This document shows positions 1 through 13,321 of a stretch of 64,000 nucleotides of DNA, one piece after another. This stretch comes from Sphaerulina vaccinii. Lineage: Eukaryota; Ascomycota; Dothideomycetes; Mycosphaerellales; Mycosphaerellaceae. Location: positions 558,001-622,000 of the forward strand of contig JAKUDP010000009.1 in the NCBI GenBank assembly GCA_022570795.1, given 5' to 3'. The notes beneath the pieces are model-generated. The model saw only the letters and a program-made list of their open reading frames with translations, did not search any database and was not told where the DNA came from. A program made the translations under genes and the position numbers. Numbering within the stretch: position 1 is the first letter of the stretch; each line of letters opens with the position of its first letter.

Positions 1-2129
1 AAGTTTATAAAGGCTATTCTACTATATAAGGTAAAGTCTATCTAGATAGTATAAGATTATACTACGAATTAGATCGAAGTATATATTTTATATAAGCGCA
101 ACCTACTAGTAGTAATAATCGGAGACCGCAACGCTATATAGCTTAGCGACTTTATATAGGCTACCTTCTATAAACTAGGTACCTACTTTTTTGTAACTAC
201 TATATACTACCTATAATCTAATAGCTAAAGCGAGTAAATAAACTAAACTATAGAGATTACTATATACTTCTATACTACTTGCTTCCCTAATACCGACTAG
301 ATAGCTAGTCTGCCTTATATCTAAGCTAAACTAAATAATACTAAAGCTACTACTATAGAAGAGATACCTAATATAATAATTTAAGGCTTTAAAAACAATC
401 TAGACGCTCTAAACCCCCTAGTAGAGCTGCCTATAGCTAACTATATAGCACTCTAGTAATAAGTACGAGATTATACTATATATATACTTATATAGATAGC
501 GGCTATAATAAAAGCCTACTATAACTAAGAGTACTAACTAGTCTGTTTTAGACCTAGTTAGCAAGTACTACTTAAGCTCTATAAGGGATATAAGATCCCT
601 AGTTAAACAAATTGCAAGTTTAACTATTAATATATAGGCCTATTTAAAATTCTATAATATATAGGCCGACTTATATATAAACTAGACCTACTACCTAATA
701 TATATATTTATCTAGTTATTTCTATAGCCTAACTCGAGCTCTACTCTAATAGTAATAACCTATTCGATAGGGAACCTATATAGCCTAGTCTAGTCCAAAT
801 AGAGTAAGATAACAACTTAGAACTTATACTCCAAGTACCTTACTATATAATCGAGAAACTTATAGACTATAAGTTCTATAGAGGCGAACTTAAATATCTT
901 ATAAAGTAGGAGGGCTACTTCTATACTTATAATTTATAGTACTTAATCGAGAACCTATACAACGCTATAGATCTAGTCGCTAGATATAACTAGGCACATT
1001 CTATTAAGTAGCTAGCTACCTATAGAAGACGAGTATACGACGATATATAAGCGAGACCTATCGACACTCTAGTCGTAGAGCAACCTAAGCCTTTAATAGT
1101 AGAGCTAGTAGAGCTAGCTAAACCTGCACCCGTCTATAGACAAGTATGCGCGAGACCTATCGAGACTGCTATAGTAGATCTTTCGGTAGCAAGGCAGCCT
1201 ATAGAATAGTAGCAAGTAGTACGCCGAGCTATATTGCTAGTACTACCTACGAATATATAGCTACTAGAGAAAGTATAGTATTATAATCCTAGTACTTAGA
1301 ATTGCCTTTTTTAGGCTAGCGCCGACTAGTATATATACCTAGACGACCTAGCCTAAAGCAACTCTAAGTAGCTACTATAATACTTTATACTAGTATTACT
1401 TTATTATAAATAGTTATTATCTAATTTACTACTATTATTACTTAGAGCTTCCTATTATTATAATAATATATATAAGTTATATATTAAGAAAAATGCAACT
1501 AGCAATCTTTACTTATTTATACTACTCGAATTCTATTACTACAATTTATAATACTAGTAGTAATATTACTATAATTTGTAATACTAGTAGTAATAACTTC
1601 TACTACTAACTTAATAGTAATAACTACTACTCTACTAACTTTTACCCTTACGAACTTATACTAACTCTTTTATCTCGCTCTAATAGCAACTCTACTATAC
1701 TAGCGCTCCTCGAGCTACTAAGAATATTATTAGCCTACTTAGACGAAGGCGCCGATCTAGATATACCTAAGGAAGTTCCTTAGTATTCTACTCCTAAATT
1801 CGATATATATATAGAAAAGATAAATAGTAGAGTTGTAGCCTGCCGAGCCGGGCTCGCTACTATATATAAAGCTATAGAAACCGAATAGGTAGAGCCTAAC
1901 TTAATCTCTATAGTAGTCGAGGTAGATATAAAAAAGACTAATATAGAAACTAACTCGATAGTTATAGAGCGACCTACTCTAACTAACTAGAAGCTATATA
2001 CTCTAATCTTCTAGAAGTATAAGCGAAAGACTAATATAATAGAGGACAATTTCCTACTATAAGATAACTAGGTATATAAAAACTTACTAGAGCCTATAAT
2101 AATAGGAGTACTACTACTCTAGAAGGTAG

Positions 2130-2262
2130 TTAATAAAGAGCTAGGTAAAGCCTTTTTAGTAACTAAAGAGCTAGGAAAAGCTTCTCTAGTAGTATATAAA
2201 AGCAAGGCCTCTTTAGTAACCGAATAGCTAGGAAAGGCTTCTTTAGTAACGCGTAAGGATAC
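2130..2262. repeat. Degenerate short tandem repeat in RIP block
   Basis: Phrases close to gagctaggaaaagcttct followed by ctagtaac recur about three times with imperfect spacing. They look like a decayed tandem repeat inside the RIP block. Confidence 0.45.
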
Positions 2263-3846
2263 CTATAAGAGTAAGAGCTTTTTCGAGCCTACGCTAGCCT
2301 AGAGCCTATAACTAGACTAGATAGCGATCGGCTACAAAGTTACTATTTATAAAGCCGAACGTAAAGCGACCTATAAGATAGCCTATAGTAACAATATCTA
2401 TATCGACTCTAACTTAGGTATATAAGTACTATATTATTAGTATATAGGACCTATAACTACTAAGTAGACGATTAGCGCCGGCAAGAGGAAGCATACCTTT
2501 GACCTTCTCTATACTAACTTAGTATATAAGGCTAACTTATTTATAATAGAGAATATCTACTAGTAATAGCGCAACCCAAAAGATCCAAAGTTGTAGATTA
2601 TAGACCGACTCTTAGGCTATATAGGCAAACTAGAGTAGCGACTAGAACTAAGCGGACTTAATTGCTCGCCTCGTTATCTAGCACTTTACTAAATACTTAA
2701 TATATAACCCTACTTTTATACTTAGCTTATATAAGATTATAACTAAGCTCTCGAAGAGCTTACTAGTATTATAGAAGGTAATTTTGGCTCTATAGTAGTA
2801 TAACTAATCGCTACCTACCTCGTCGAATACTATACTATACTTATACTATTTAATAGTATTACTTAAGATCTTAAGGTCTACTATAGTATATAGGTACTAG
2901 CTACCTACTTCTAGAACTTATTATAGTAAGACAAGTTCCTCTTATAACTAGCTCTAGTCTTAGATTCTATAAGATATATATAGTAATATACTAAAGGCAA
3001 GTACTATAATAATACCTATAATATATATAACTATTTCGGCCTAGAGGCACTTTTCCTTATAGGTGTATCTAAGTATAATATAAAGAACTATATAGTTATT
3101 CTACTAATAGTATAGTTTATATAGATAGCTATAGAGCTAATATAAGACTAAAGCTACCTCCTAGCCTATACTTCTTATATTATACTAGTAGGCTTGTTTA
3201 GTCTTAATAATAAGGCTAGATAGATACTTGCTAGTCTAAGGCACGCTCTATTTACCTACTACCTAATCCCTAAGGTAGTTAGCTAGCTAATAACCCGCTT
3301 GTCTAGTACTAATAATACCCTAGTCGACCTTGCGCAACTTATCTAAGAAATCGAGTAGCGACCGACTTATAAGCTACTAATATATAATATAGTCTACTAT
3401 AGTATTCTGCTACTAGACTTCTCTTATTAGTAGATTCAAGTATAGTTAGTAGATACGCAATATAAACTAATAGAGTATAATATTAATCTACTAGGTAGGC
3501 TAGCTCCTATTAAGACGTACTAGATAGCTCTATTAGTATAGCTATATATAGTAGTTTTTTACTAGCCTAGCTATATAAAACTAGTTATAGACTACTAGTA
3601 TAACAAGACCTATCTTAAGCAAATAGAAGCCAAATAGACAAATAGTAGTATACCCGGACTTATAGATACTATCTAGAGCAATACCTAACTAGCGCCTCTA
3701 CTTATTCTAGTAATAGTATCTATAGAGTAATATATAGAAGTATTAATCTCGGCGCTACTTAGCTATATAGAAGCTTTACTAGCTACTATACCTAGAGAAG
3801 TAATAACTTAATAGCCCGACCTTAGATAGTCTACTACTAGACTAGC

Positions 3847-3983
3847 TACTATACCTATAGAAGTAACGACTCTACCTACTAGCCCTACTATACTAAGATC
3901 GGCATCTTAGTAACTAGATATACCCGTAGAAGTAATAGCTTTACCTACTAGCCCTACTATACTAAGATCGGTATCTTAGTAAC
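3847..3983. repeat. 69-bp direct tandem duplication
   Basis: Two adjacent units share the stretch from tacctactagccctac through aagatcgg and atcttagtaac. The offset is about 69 bp (3873 versus 3942), a multiple of three. They differ by a few C/T and A/G changes. The unit looks like an ancient 23-codon protein repeat caught in the RIP block. Confidence 0.6.
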
Positions 3984-4060
3984 CTAGAGCCTATATCTTA
4001 CTAACTCTAGCCGAGGTAAGAATTAAGTAGATACTTGCTCTAGCTACTAGAGGAGCTACT

Positions 4061-4127
4061 ATAGCTACTACTATAATAGAAGGCTAACCGAAAACTACTA
4101 TAGCTACTACTATAATAGGAGGCTAAC
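4061..4127. repeat. 39-bp direct tandem duplication
   Basis: The phrase atagctactactataata followed by ggctaac occurs at 4061 and again at 4100, a 39-bp (13-codon) period. A weaker third copy follows. This is relic low-complexity coding sequence within the RIP block. Confidence 0.5.
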
Positions 4128-6959
4128 TAAAAGCTATTATAGCTACTAATACTATAATAGTAGATAGCTTGTTTAGGTCTACTACTATAGTAGTACTTTT
4201 TTTACTAGCTAGACTTAGCTTACGAACTAGTCTATTTATACTAAAAGAGGTTCCGGTTATTATAATTAATAGCGATACCGAGTTCTTAGTCCTACCGAAA
4301 GATAATTAAGATAAGAACAACTAGGACAACTTATTATTTATACTTTAGGAGCTTAATACTACTTTTAGAAAGAATAAGCTATTAAGAGAGAATAAGCTAG
4401 AGTATAACTAAGAGGAAGATAAAGACGAAGATAAGATTCTTTATAGAGTATAAGTTTATTACTATTAGTAGATCTAATACTACTTCTACTTATTAATAGT
4501 ACTACCTACCTTACTCTATAGGCCCTCCCTATCCTCTATAGCTATTAAAAATAGAGCACTAGCTACGTTAGAGCCCTAGTCTAATTCTCTAAGACTTCTA
4601 GAGCTATCTAGATCCCTAAAGAGAGCCTATAGTACTAACTTCTTAGACCGACCTATATAGAGAATTAAGTAGGAGTATAACTCTAAATAGTATAATAAGG
4701 ACTATTCTAAATAGTATAATAAGAACTAATATTAGAACTCTAACTAAGCTAAGCTATTAATAGAGAGCGAATAAGAGCTCTATAGCCTAATTAATAGAGC
4801 AACTAACTCTATCCGACACGCCTACTAATAGTCTAGAGTATAGTACTTATACTTTGTAATATTAGCTTATTAGGTATAGAAGGAGTTAGTATACTAGGCC
4901 TTAATACTACTAGCTAAAGCCGACTACTAGAGCATAGATATAATATACTCTATACTAGTAGAGCTTACTACTTTAAGCTCTAGTATACTAACTGCCTTCT
5001 AGAAGAATATCTAGTAAGACTTCTATAACTTTGTTACTCTACTAGATATATAAGAATTTGCCTATAATATAAGTATAGCTTTAGAAGTAGTAGTATATAG
5101 TATTCTAGCTAATAATATTATTATAACCTTCGACAATCCTATACTATAGGTACTCGATAACAAGTACTATAGAGCCTTACAAATCGTAATAGAACGCTAG
5201 GGAATGTCGCTACCGTCTTCTAGAGCTACTTATATAGTAGTAGCTACTTCTTAGTAGCGCCTAATAAACCCTAAACTAGACAAGCTTCTAGGAATATTAC
5301 TACTACCTACAACTATCTATGCCGCCTCGGCTATTTAAGATAGTTCTTCTATATAAGTACCTAAAGCTACTTTAGACAAGCTTCTAGTATATACTAAGGA
5401 CTTTTAGAATACTATAAACTTTACTAGTACTACTTAGAATTATCTTTCTACTACTAGTAATAATATAGATAATAACCTAGATATAACCGGCCTCGAGGAA
5501 TATATTAAAAAGGCATACCTAAGTATAGAAGAATATACTATACTTCTAGTATTAGAGAACGACGCTATAGTACTACTTCTAGTATTAGAGAACCTCGCTA
5601 TACTAGTACTTACTATAGCTATTATATAGGTTAATATAGCTACCTAATAATAGAAGATACCTATACTAGCTCTGAAAGAGATACCTATACTAGCTTAGCG
5701 ACTAGCCTACTCTATACAAGTAGCTACTATATAAGAGACTAGCCTTCTAGCTTCTAAACTAGCTATACTAGCTATACTAGCTTCTTATCTAGCTACTCTA
5801 TATATACTAGCTTCTTAGATAGCTACTCTATAAGGCGCTATACTTATACTTCTATAGATATAGATTTCTACTAACTTTCTTAATACTTTTTAATAGGACC
5901 TAGCTACTATAGAATACTACTATAGTCTATAGGTTACTAGAGAGTTACTTTAGTCTTAGTTAGCTATAGAAGCTAGAGCTAAAGCAAACTATTAATATAT
6001 CTCGATCTTCTATATATTTACTCTAACTACTATAGACTATATACTATCTAAGAGCTACTATTTAGAGGATAAGGAAGTAGAAGTTATCTACTACCTAGTT
6101 AAGAAGGGTATACTATCTATCGCTATACTAGGCTTGCGCTATAAAAGCGACTTTAATACTAATAGAGCTATTCGAGACTTATAAAAGCTATATAGCCGAC
6201 CTTCGATCTTACTAAATATAGAGGGCAACTAAGTATATAATATTATTTATAGAAAAACTATTTTTATAGAAGAAAGTTACTACTACTATAAGTACCTAGA
6301 TATAGTAGACCTAAAAATAAACCTAACTAAGAGATAGAGCAACCTAATTATAATAACTTAGAAAATTAATTAAGACTAGTTTAAAATAGCTAAGAATAAT
6401 ACCTAGCTTATTAAGCCTAGTACTATAAAGTCTAGAGACTCGATAATTGTCTAGCCTATCGAGATTAATAGCTATACTCTTATAGCTACCTAGTATAAAG
6501 AGCTACTTACTACCTACTAGAATAACCTAACTAATAAAAGCCTATAGTACTTCCTCTAGATAGTTGAACTATAGAACTATATTTCCTCCTATTCTATCTA
6601 AGAATAGATTAGTTCGAGTAGTATATAGTAAGAATAATATACTATATAAGAAGGTCCTACTAATACTTTTCGACCTTACTAAGTACCTAGGCAAAATAGA
6701 TTTTATAAGCTATATAATTACTTAATACTACTAAACTATTATATAGTATCTAGGCCTCTAGCAACTAACTAAAAACTAATATAAGGACCTGTATTTCCTA
6801 CTTAGCCTACAAATTTGTAATAGGCTACCTCTATAAATCTACTACTATACTATAGTAGAGCTACTACCTATCCTACTAAACTCTAAGTCTATAAAAAGCA
6901 AGACCTTAGTTATTCTATAACTACTAATAATAAATAGCTTTATAGTTTAAAAGGTCTAG

Positions 6960-7139
6960 AACGACTTGCCTATAGCTAAGAAGAGCGCGAGGAAGTCTAT
7001 AGCTACTAAAGGTACTAAGACGCCTATAGCTACTATAAAGGCTACTAAGCCTAAGGCCTCTATATCTAAAACTAAGGCAAAAAGCAACCCTACGCCTACT
7101 ATACCTCGCTCTAATAGCAAACAAACTCCCGAGGCCTAG
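6960..7139 (+). pseudogene. Relic of a Lys/Ala/Thr/Pro-rich coding segment
   Basis: This is an open stretch of 59 codons ending at a TAG, inside DNA that is otherwise full of stops. The translation is strongly biased to Lys, Ala, Thr, Pro and Ser in an ATK/PKA-like pattern, like a basic tail of an H1-like or DNA-binding protein. It has no start codon and in-frame stops lie just upstream. It is probably the tail of a dead gene or transposon ORF. The family is unknown. Confidence 0.35.
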
Positions 7140-8430
7140 ACTTCAAATAGTTATATATATACTACTATTAAGTATAATACTACTATATATTACTAAGTAT
7201 AGTACTATAATAATAAGTATATATATTATTAAGTATAATACTACTATATATATATATATATAATAACTAATATACCTACCTACTAATAGCTTCTATAAGA
7301 ATAGAAAGATACTTAAAGTAATATAGCTAGAAATAGCTACTTTTTATTAAAAAAAAGAGAAGTATACTATTATAGTATAAGCTACCTAGTAGTATAAGCT
7401 ACTTATAGAGCTACTAGGTATATACTTTTTTAGAGACTAACCTAGATAGCTTCTTTAATAAATAATCTACTAATCTACTTTATATTTCTAGTAACTTTAG
7501 TATACTAGTAGATAAAGAAGGCAAAGAATAATATAAGGCTAGTAAGGTTATAATAATACCTATCTACTTTAATAACCTAGTTAAAACAACTCTTATATAG
7601 CCTCTAAGTAGTATACTTAGTTAAAGTAGGCGCTAGACAAAGCAACTAGACTACGACAACTATATTAGTAGAGTAAATAGAAAGAAAGGAGTTTCTTACT
7701 ATAGTAACTATAAGTAGACTAGCTATAAAAAAACTACCTATAAGTTGCTAGAAGAGTTTATAATAAATATAATTATAAATAATAATAAATAAATAGTAAT
7801 AGTAATAGTAATAGTAAATATTAGTTAATATAGATAGTATATAGTATAGATAGTATAGATAGCAACTATTATCTTACCTAATTATACTATAGTTAGGCAA
7901 GATAGAGTCTCTAGTTACTTAAGATAATAATAATATATTTATAGTTATTTAAAATAATTTCTAATCTATAGCTATCTTATATAGCTAGACCTCGAGTATT
8001 TCTTTTATTTATATTTCGAAAGCAAAAGTAGGTTTAAAAAGTAGCTATACTACTACTCTCTAAAAGTAATACTCGAGAGTCTAGTAATAAGTTATACTTA
8101 TATTACTTTAGATTATAAACTTTTTAGAAAGAAAGTTACTTTTTAAATAACTATATAATAATATAATATATTTTATAGATAGTTCTTTAATATATTAGAG
8201 AATAGAGCCCTATAAATAGAATAGACCTAATCTTAGTATATTTAGCTATATTATTATTATATTATTATTATTACTATTTTATATAAAGCCGGGTATATCT
8301 ACTTTAGAATCTACCTAAAAGATATAGAATTTTAAGAATCTTATAATAAGTAGGTTACCTAGAGTTACTTATTATTCTATAATAGCTATACTCGATAGAA
8401 GTTTAAATCTATATAGGTACCTACTTTTAT

Positions 8431-9355
8431 TACTTTTCTATCTATAAATATTAATAGATTCGGGCTCTATCGTCGAGAAATGCGATAAATTCTGTTGCAA
8501 AACAGCCCGAGTTAAGGATCTCTTACACAACTCTCGGCGAATTGTTACCAGACGCTTTTCACTTTGGTTTGTTGCGCACCGCCACACAAGCCACGAAAAG
8601 CAGTCTGGCCGCGCGAGATAGATCTGCAGCACGAAGGTGGAGGAGCACTTGGCATCGACGCAGGACCCACGTGGTACCCTGGCGCTGGAGTTCATCTCTT
8701 CCACTGTCTGCGCCTCTGCCAACCCATCCACGTCAACTCTTGCCAGCTAGATCCGAGGATCTCTCTCCATCATTCCAAGGCGTCTCCAGCCATGCTGTTG
8801 CTCGCATATCGCGTTACCAAGCACAGTCACAAGTATACGCCGAATCTCGGCGGCGATATCTTCTGCCGAAGTTAGACATTCGGTGAAGTCCTCACAACAT
8901 ACGCTATCATATCAAAACCGACGGAGATGACGGCTAAATGGTCGATGGTTACAGTGCCAAGTCGAGCCAACTGGCACGCCATGCAACCTAGACTTTCTGG
9001 ATCGTCTGATATTGACGATGTCCTGGTCGTGGACAAGCTGTTTCATCTCTAGTGCCTTATATCCTACGAACCACGAAGCAGAACGTTTCTGCGCCCAGCA
9101 ACCCATGACGCTTGCGAGCGCGGATAACATACCGCATTGGATAAGCAAGTTGAACGAAGCGGCGTTTTCTGCTGCCAAAGCACAAAAGGTGAGACAGCAA
9201 CATCATTTGTGCTCGCTAATCAGCCGCAGAATTCTAGCAGTACATAGACTGGTGAATGGTAGCTGCTGTGTTTCTTTGAACTTTTGGCTGGGGCTTGCTA
9301 CTGCGCGACAGGTTCGTTGCCTACATCTTATCAGATCAGCCTTCAGCTAGACATC
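8431..9355. other. Spacer between RIP block and first gene
   Basis: Base composition is normal. Several overlapping reading frames of 60-115 codons exist on both strands, but none shows a recognisable motif, a consistent codon pattern or credible exon joins. I see no supported gene. The 3' end should hold the promoter of the FMN-dependent enzyme. Confidence 0.5.
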
Positions 9356-10589
9356 ATGCGTTCGACCTTCACGACACTCCTCGCTTCAGCCGGCGTTGCG
9401 AGCGCTGCCAGAGCTTACCTAGAGTATCCAGATACGGGCGCTGCAGAACAGTATGGAACAATTGGCATTGGAGGACAGCTACCCAACGTTTCGAAAGTTG
9501 TCGGCCTGCCTGACTTCCAGTATCTCGCCGAAGAGTACATGAACCTTACAGCATTCACCTACTACCGCAATGGCGCTGCTGGCGAATGGTCATACCGCAA
9601 CAACCTCGAAGCTTTTCAAAGAGTCAGGTTCCGACCTCGAGTTATGACTCAAGGTGAGTTACAAAATACATGACGACCAATATTGTTATGGCTTGTGTAC
9701 TGACGAAATGGCAGTCGACAATATCGAAGACTCCCTCCCAACAACGATTCTTGGTTACAACTTCTCAGCACCTTTCTTCATTTCACCTTGCGCACGTGGA
9801 GGCTACGCAGGCCCTTGGGGCGAGCTTGGTTTACAGCAGGGTGCTGCAGCTGGCAACATCCTCTACCAAGTGACCGACTACTCTTCCATCACCAAGCAGG
9901 AGATCCAAGACGCTCGAGCTGAAGGTCAGGTTACCTTCCTTCAGCTCTACATCGACCCACACAACGATACTGCCACGATCGAGCAGGTGCGCCAAGTGGA
10001 AGAGTTGGGCTTCCATGCCATCGTTCTCACTGTCGACTCTGCAGCTGATGGGAACCGCCACCGTGCAGCTCGCTTCGGAGTTGGCAGTGCCGATACTGCA
10101 TACACTTCGATCACTTGGGAGAAGTACAACTGGATGCGCAACCAGACGAAGCTTCCCATCGTGCCGAAGGGTATCCAGACTGTCGAGGATGCCATCCTTG
10201 CCCACCAGAACAATGTACCAGCTCTGTTTCTGTCAAATCACGGAGGTCGTCAGATTGATGGATCACCTTCGAGTCTCGAAGTGGCGCTGGAGATCCATGA
10301 GCAGGCGCCGTGGATATTCGATCAAACGGAAGTCTGGGCTGACGGTGGAGTGAGATATGGAGGCGATGTCGTCAAGCTATTGGCTCTAGGTGTCAAGGCT
10401 GTTGGCATTGGCAGGCCTTTCATGTACGCCAACATCTATCCTAACGGTACTGGTGTCAAGAGAGCCATTGATATCATGAAGCGAGAGGTTGCTCTTGATG
10501 CTGCTAACATCGGCATTGGCGATCTCAAGCAGGCGAATGCTAGCTGGTTGGACTGGAAGAAGTTTCCTACGTGGGCACAGGGGTCGTAG
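9356..10589 (+). CDS. Secreted FMN-dependent alpha-hydroxy-acid oxidase/dehydrogenase
   Basis: Two exons (9356-9653, 9715-10589) are joined across a 61-bp intron and give 390 aa. Residues 1-20 look like a signal peptide, so the product is probably secreted or enters the secretory route. The body is the FMN-binding TIM barrel of the L-lactate oxidase, glycolate oxidase and flavocytochrome b2 family. The active-site signature SNHGGRQ lies near residue 275, followed by a phosphate-binding DGG stretch and GIGRPF. Such enzymes oxidise 2-hydroxy acids to 2-oxo acids. No cytochrome b5 domain is present, so it is not a typical cytochrome b2. The upstream in-frame ATG at 9284 was rejected because it would bury the signal peptide. 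The substrate cannot be read from the sequence. Confidence 0.9.
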
Positions 10590-10830
10590 ACCGGAACGCG
10601 CTATGGTGCAACGGGAAAGTAAGAGAGCAGGGACTGAAACAATGGAAACAAATACACGGTGGCACGTGCACCATTCACCTGCAGGTCCACTCCCACTCAC
10701 AAGTGGTAAGTACCTGCTGAAATACTCAAATTTGCTTCACTTCTCTGCGGCACCACAGCGCTTACTTCGCCTTCTTATCCGTATTGCCGTCCTTGTTAAA
10801 CGCCAACATACCAATAATAGAGTCGTCACG

Positions 10831-12816
10831 ATGGGTCCGACCACGAGTAGTGTAAAGAAGTCCGCCACGGCGAGATCGAGGAAGAAGCCAGTGCGACGCA
10901 CCGGAGAAGAACTCATCGAGTCCGATTCAAACAAGCAGACCAGACTTTTCACCACCCACAATGGCCCAAAGACAAAGTACTTAGAGCAGGCAAATAAGGA
11001 ATGTGCCGAGAAGGGGATGGCATCGCGCTGGGAATTCCCTTTGCTGCGTAAGTAAAGCGATAACCATACCTGGACCTGCCTGGTGGCATGTAGTCGAGTG
11101 TAGCAGAGCACAGATTCCATGCTTTGCGCAATTTGCTAACCACGTGATGTCTAGGTGGTATCAGTGCTGGTACCAAGCAGATCTCTCTGACAGCAAGAGC
11201 CTGGAGCACCGCGAAGGGCGCAAGATCGGACGAGAAACTGAAGCGGTGGAAGGCCGCTCTCGACAACCACCAGCGTCCCCGCTTCAAAGCCACTGCAACA
11301 TACCGATACACGCCTGCTTACGAAGGACCAGCCCAGGTATGGGCCACTAAAAACAAGCAAAACCAAGTGGTCATCCGTGCATGGCCTCGAGGGTCCAAAG
11401 GTATGGTTTCGACACCCTTCGAGTTTGTGCCTTGATACTGATCTCTTCCAGGCCCATCACCACTCCCACCACAGCTCCAGATCGAGTGGAACGACGTGCT
11501 CAAATCCAACAGTGAACTTGAGAAACGAGTTGACATGACCATAATGATCGCGGAGGCTCTCAAGCACGCAGAGCAGACTACAGATCTGGAGCGCAGCATA
11601 ACCCGCGCTGAGGCGCGGCTGATCGTGGAGTACGCAGGCTGCTATAACACAGGTATTATGTTTGTCAAGCATGTTCGTAAGTATACTCTCCCTATTAGAG
11701 CATCGCAGTTTGGACTGATATCCCCCACAGGGTGGCTTGATCTCGCTGAAGATGAGGTGGACCATTGGCCAACGACATATCCCCTTCGAGACGAAGCGCA
11801 AGAACTCTTCACGAGGTTACAGGCAACTTACGGTGCTGCTGGCCTACCATCGAAGGAGACTATCACTATTGCGGCTACCTACCTGCATTGCAAGCTCGAA
11901 GAGTACGAGGACGAAGAGGAATTCGCTTGGCTGGACGAACAATACTTCGATATCATCTTACTCCTATGGCACACCCGTACATGGCGTACGGTAGGCAAGC
12001 CAGTCGATCAGGATATGCTTCGCGACATGTGCTTTGACGACGGGCATGCGCCTATCGATCTCGCAGACGTCGAAATCCAAGCTCAGCTAGAGGATTGGGC
12101 GAAAGACATGACAATACACAATGTCATCTCGACAAAAGAGCAGCTGGCATCCCTGAAAGAGCTGAGTCCAATCGCAGCGGCAACGTTCAACTCGACATCT
12201 CGCACTCCGCAGAATATGGGGGGAGGCCACGCCAACGTCGCAGCGGCAAAGGCTCTAGGCACATTCGCACGAGATTGGTACCAAAACAAGACATACGCAC
12301 AATGGGTCGATCACTTCTGGCCGAATAGTGCCCCGCCAGTGCTGCGGAATCTTCGTCCACCCAATATGAGGATATCACAAGTACAGGAGATACAGGTTGA
12401 AGTTGAACGATTCACAGCGAAATTCGGAAGGTTCTCGCACTGGAAGATTGTCGCACAAATCTGGCAGGGTATCATCGCCCCCGTCATCCAGATCGCAAAT
12501 GACGGAGAGGAAGAGAATGTGTGGGGAAGCAATGCGGCAATTGCAGGAGAAATACGATGTCATATACCACATCGTGAGCAAGGGTACTGTAGATGAGCTG
12601 CACAATGGCATGAATGACATTTCGGCGGACTTCGTCGAAGCAAAGGAGGAAGAGGATTTGATCGGGGAAATGCTTGCAGAGGAGGCCGATGCAGGAGAAG
12701 TATACGATGATGATGAGGAGGATGACAATGCCAGTGATGATGATGGTCAGTCCCCCAGCCTCGACGATGACGACGAGGAGGAGGAGGATGATCAGGACGG
12801 AGACGGGGAATACTGA
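10831..12816 (+). CDS. Unknown multi-exon protein with acidic C-terminal tail
   Basis: Proposed exons are 10831-11047, 11155-11400, 11452-11676, 11731-12468 and 12530-12816, giving 570 aa. Introns 1-3 have good donors, and intron 1 has a gctaac branch site. Intron 3 (54 bp) is in frame without a stop, so it is easily missed. The last intron (12469-12529) is inferred: without it the frame ends at 12596, while the neighbouring frame continues as a plausible coding sequence into a tail rich in Asp and Glu. Its acceptor is a weak AAG, so a frameshift is an alternative. The N-terminus is basic (SxxKKxxARSRKKPVRR-like) and the middle is helical. I recognise no family. A charged N-terminus with an acidic tail suggests a nuclear protein, by inference only. 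Confidence 0.65.
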
Positions 12817-13078
12817 GTTAGATCGGTATACAGTAAGCAAGCGAGCGTTGGAGAATACCTCCCGGCTGTGCCGCTGTGTGGCTAGGTCTAGCAATTTCAA
12901 GTTCTTGTACATATCTTGGTTAGCACATATGCATCGAAGGCTATGGTGAAACCAAGGATTCTATCGCTCTTGCAGCGTCTCACTTCCCAGTAACGTTGCA
13001 TCAAGCTCCTCATGACCAAGGTGAAACCTAGGGGGCCGTATAATTGGCCCTTAAGTAGGTATGAATATTTACCCTTCT

Positions 13079-13249
13079 CAACAGTCGTCCGTGGTCTACT
13101 GGTAGGCCATTGAGTCGTCAGCATAGCTGATGCTTAGTAGAGAGGGTTCAAATCGTTAACAGCACGATGCCAAATGACATCTGGCGGCGACTTATCATGC
13201 CACATGCTTGAGAACGACGATTGTTTTGCCATTGCGTATCTCTTTTGTC
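13079..13249 (+). repeat. SINE-like element copy 1 (tRNA-like head)
   Basis: The element starts with a caacagtcgtcc leader and an A-box-like tggtctactggtag. A hairpin follows (gtcagc/gctgat, loop ata, 13117-13131). A B-box-like ggttcaaatcg lies near 13145. It ends with gattgttttgcc and ctcttttgtc, T-runs that could stop Pol III. It matches copies at 13322, 45929, 46285 and 46588 in architecture and length. Confidence 0.65.
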
Positions 13250-13321
13250 ATTCTATGTTGTTTTGCCCATGAACGCATCACTGAAAGTGAGGTATATGTA
13301 TTATTGAAGATCGTCAATCTT

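Larger units (their letters stand above)
1..8430. repeat. RIP-degraded AT-rich repeat block
   Basis: The block is dominated by TpA words such as ctatag, tatata and ctacta. CpA and TpG are almost absent, while CpG (cga, gcg, acg) is still common. That pattern fits RIP, which changes C to T in CpA on both strands. Stop codons are dense in all six frames and no long reading frame survives. Short tandem duplications with periods divisible by three, and a Lys-rich relic near 7 kb, suggest that at least part was once protein-coding, probably transposable-element DNA, but no element family can be named. The change to normal composition near 8430-8440 is abrupt. No telomere-type repeat is present at position 1. 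Confidence 0.85.

Noticed and set aside
1..300. Possible telomere or subtelomeric end at the start of the window
   Set aside because: No TTAGGG-type repeats; only RIP-type TpA-rich sequence is present.
8438..9350. Overlapping frames of 66-114 codons on both strands before the FMN enzyme
   Set aside because: They conflict with one another, have no motifs or joinable exons, and look like chance frames in spacer DNA.
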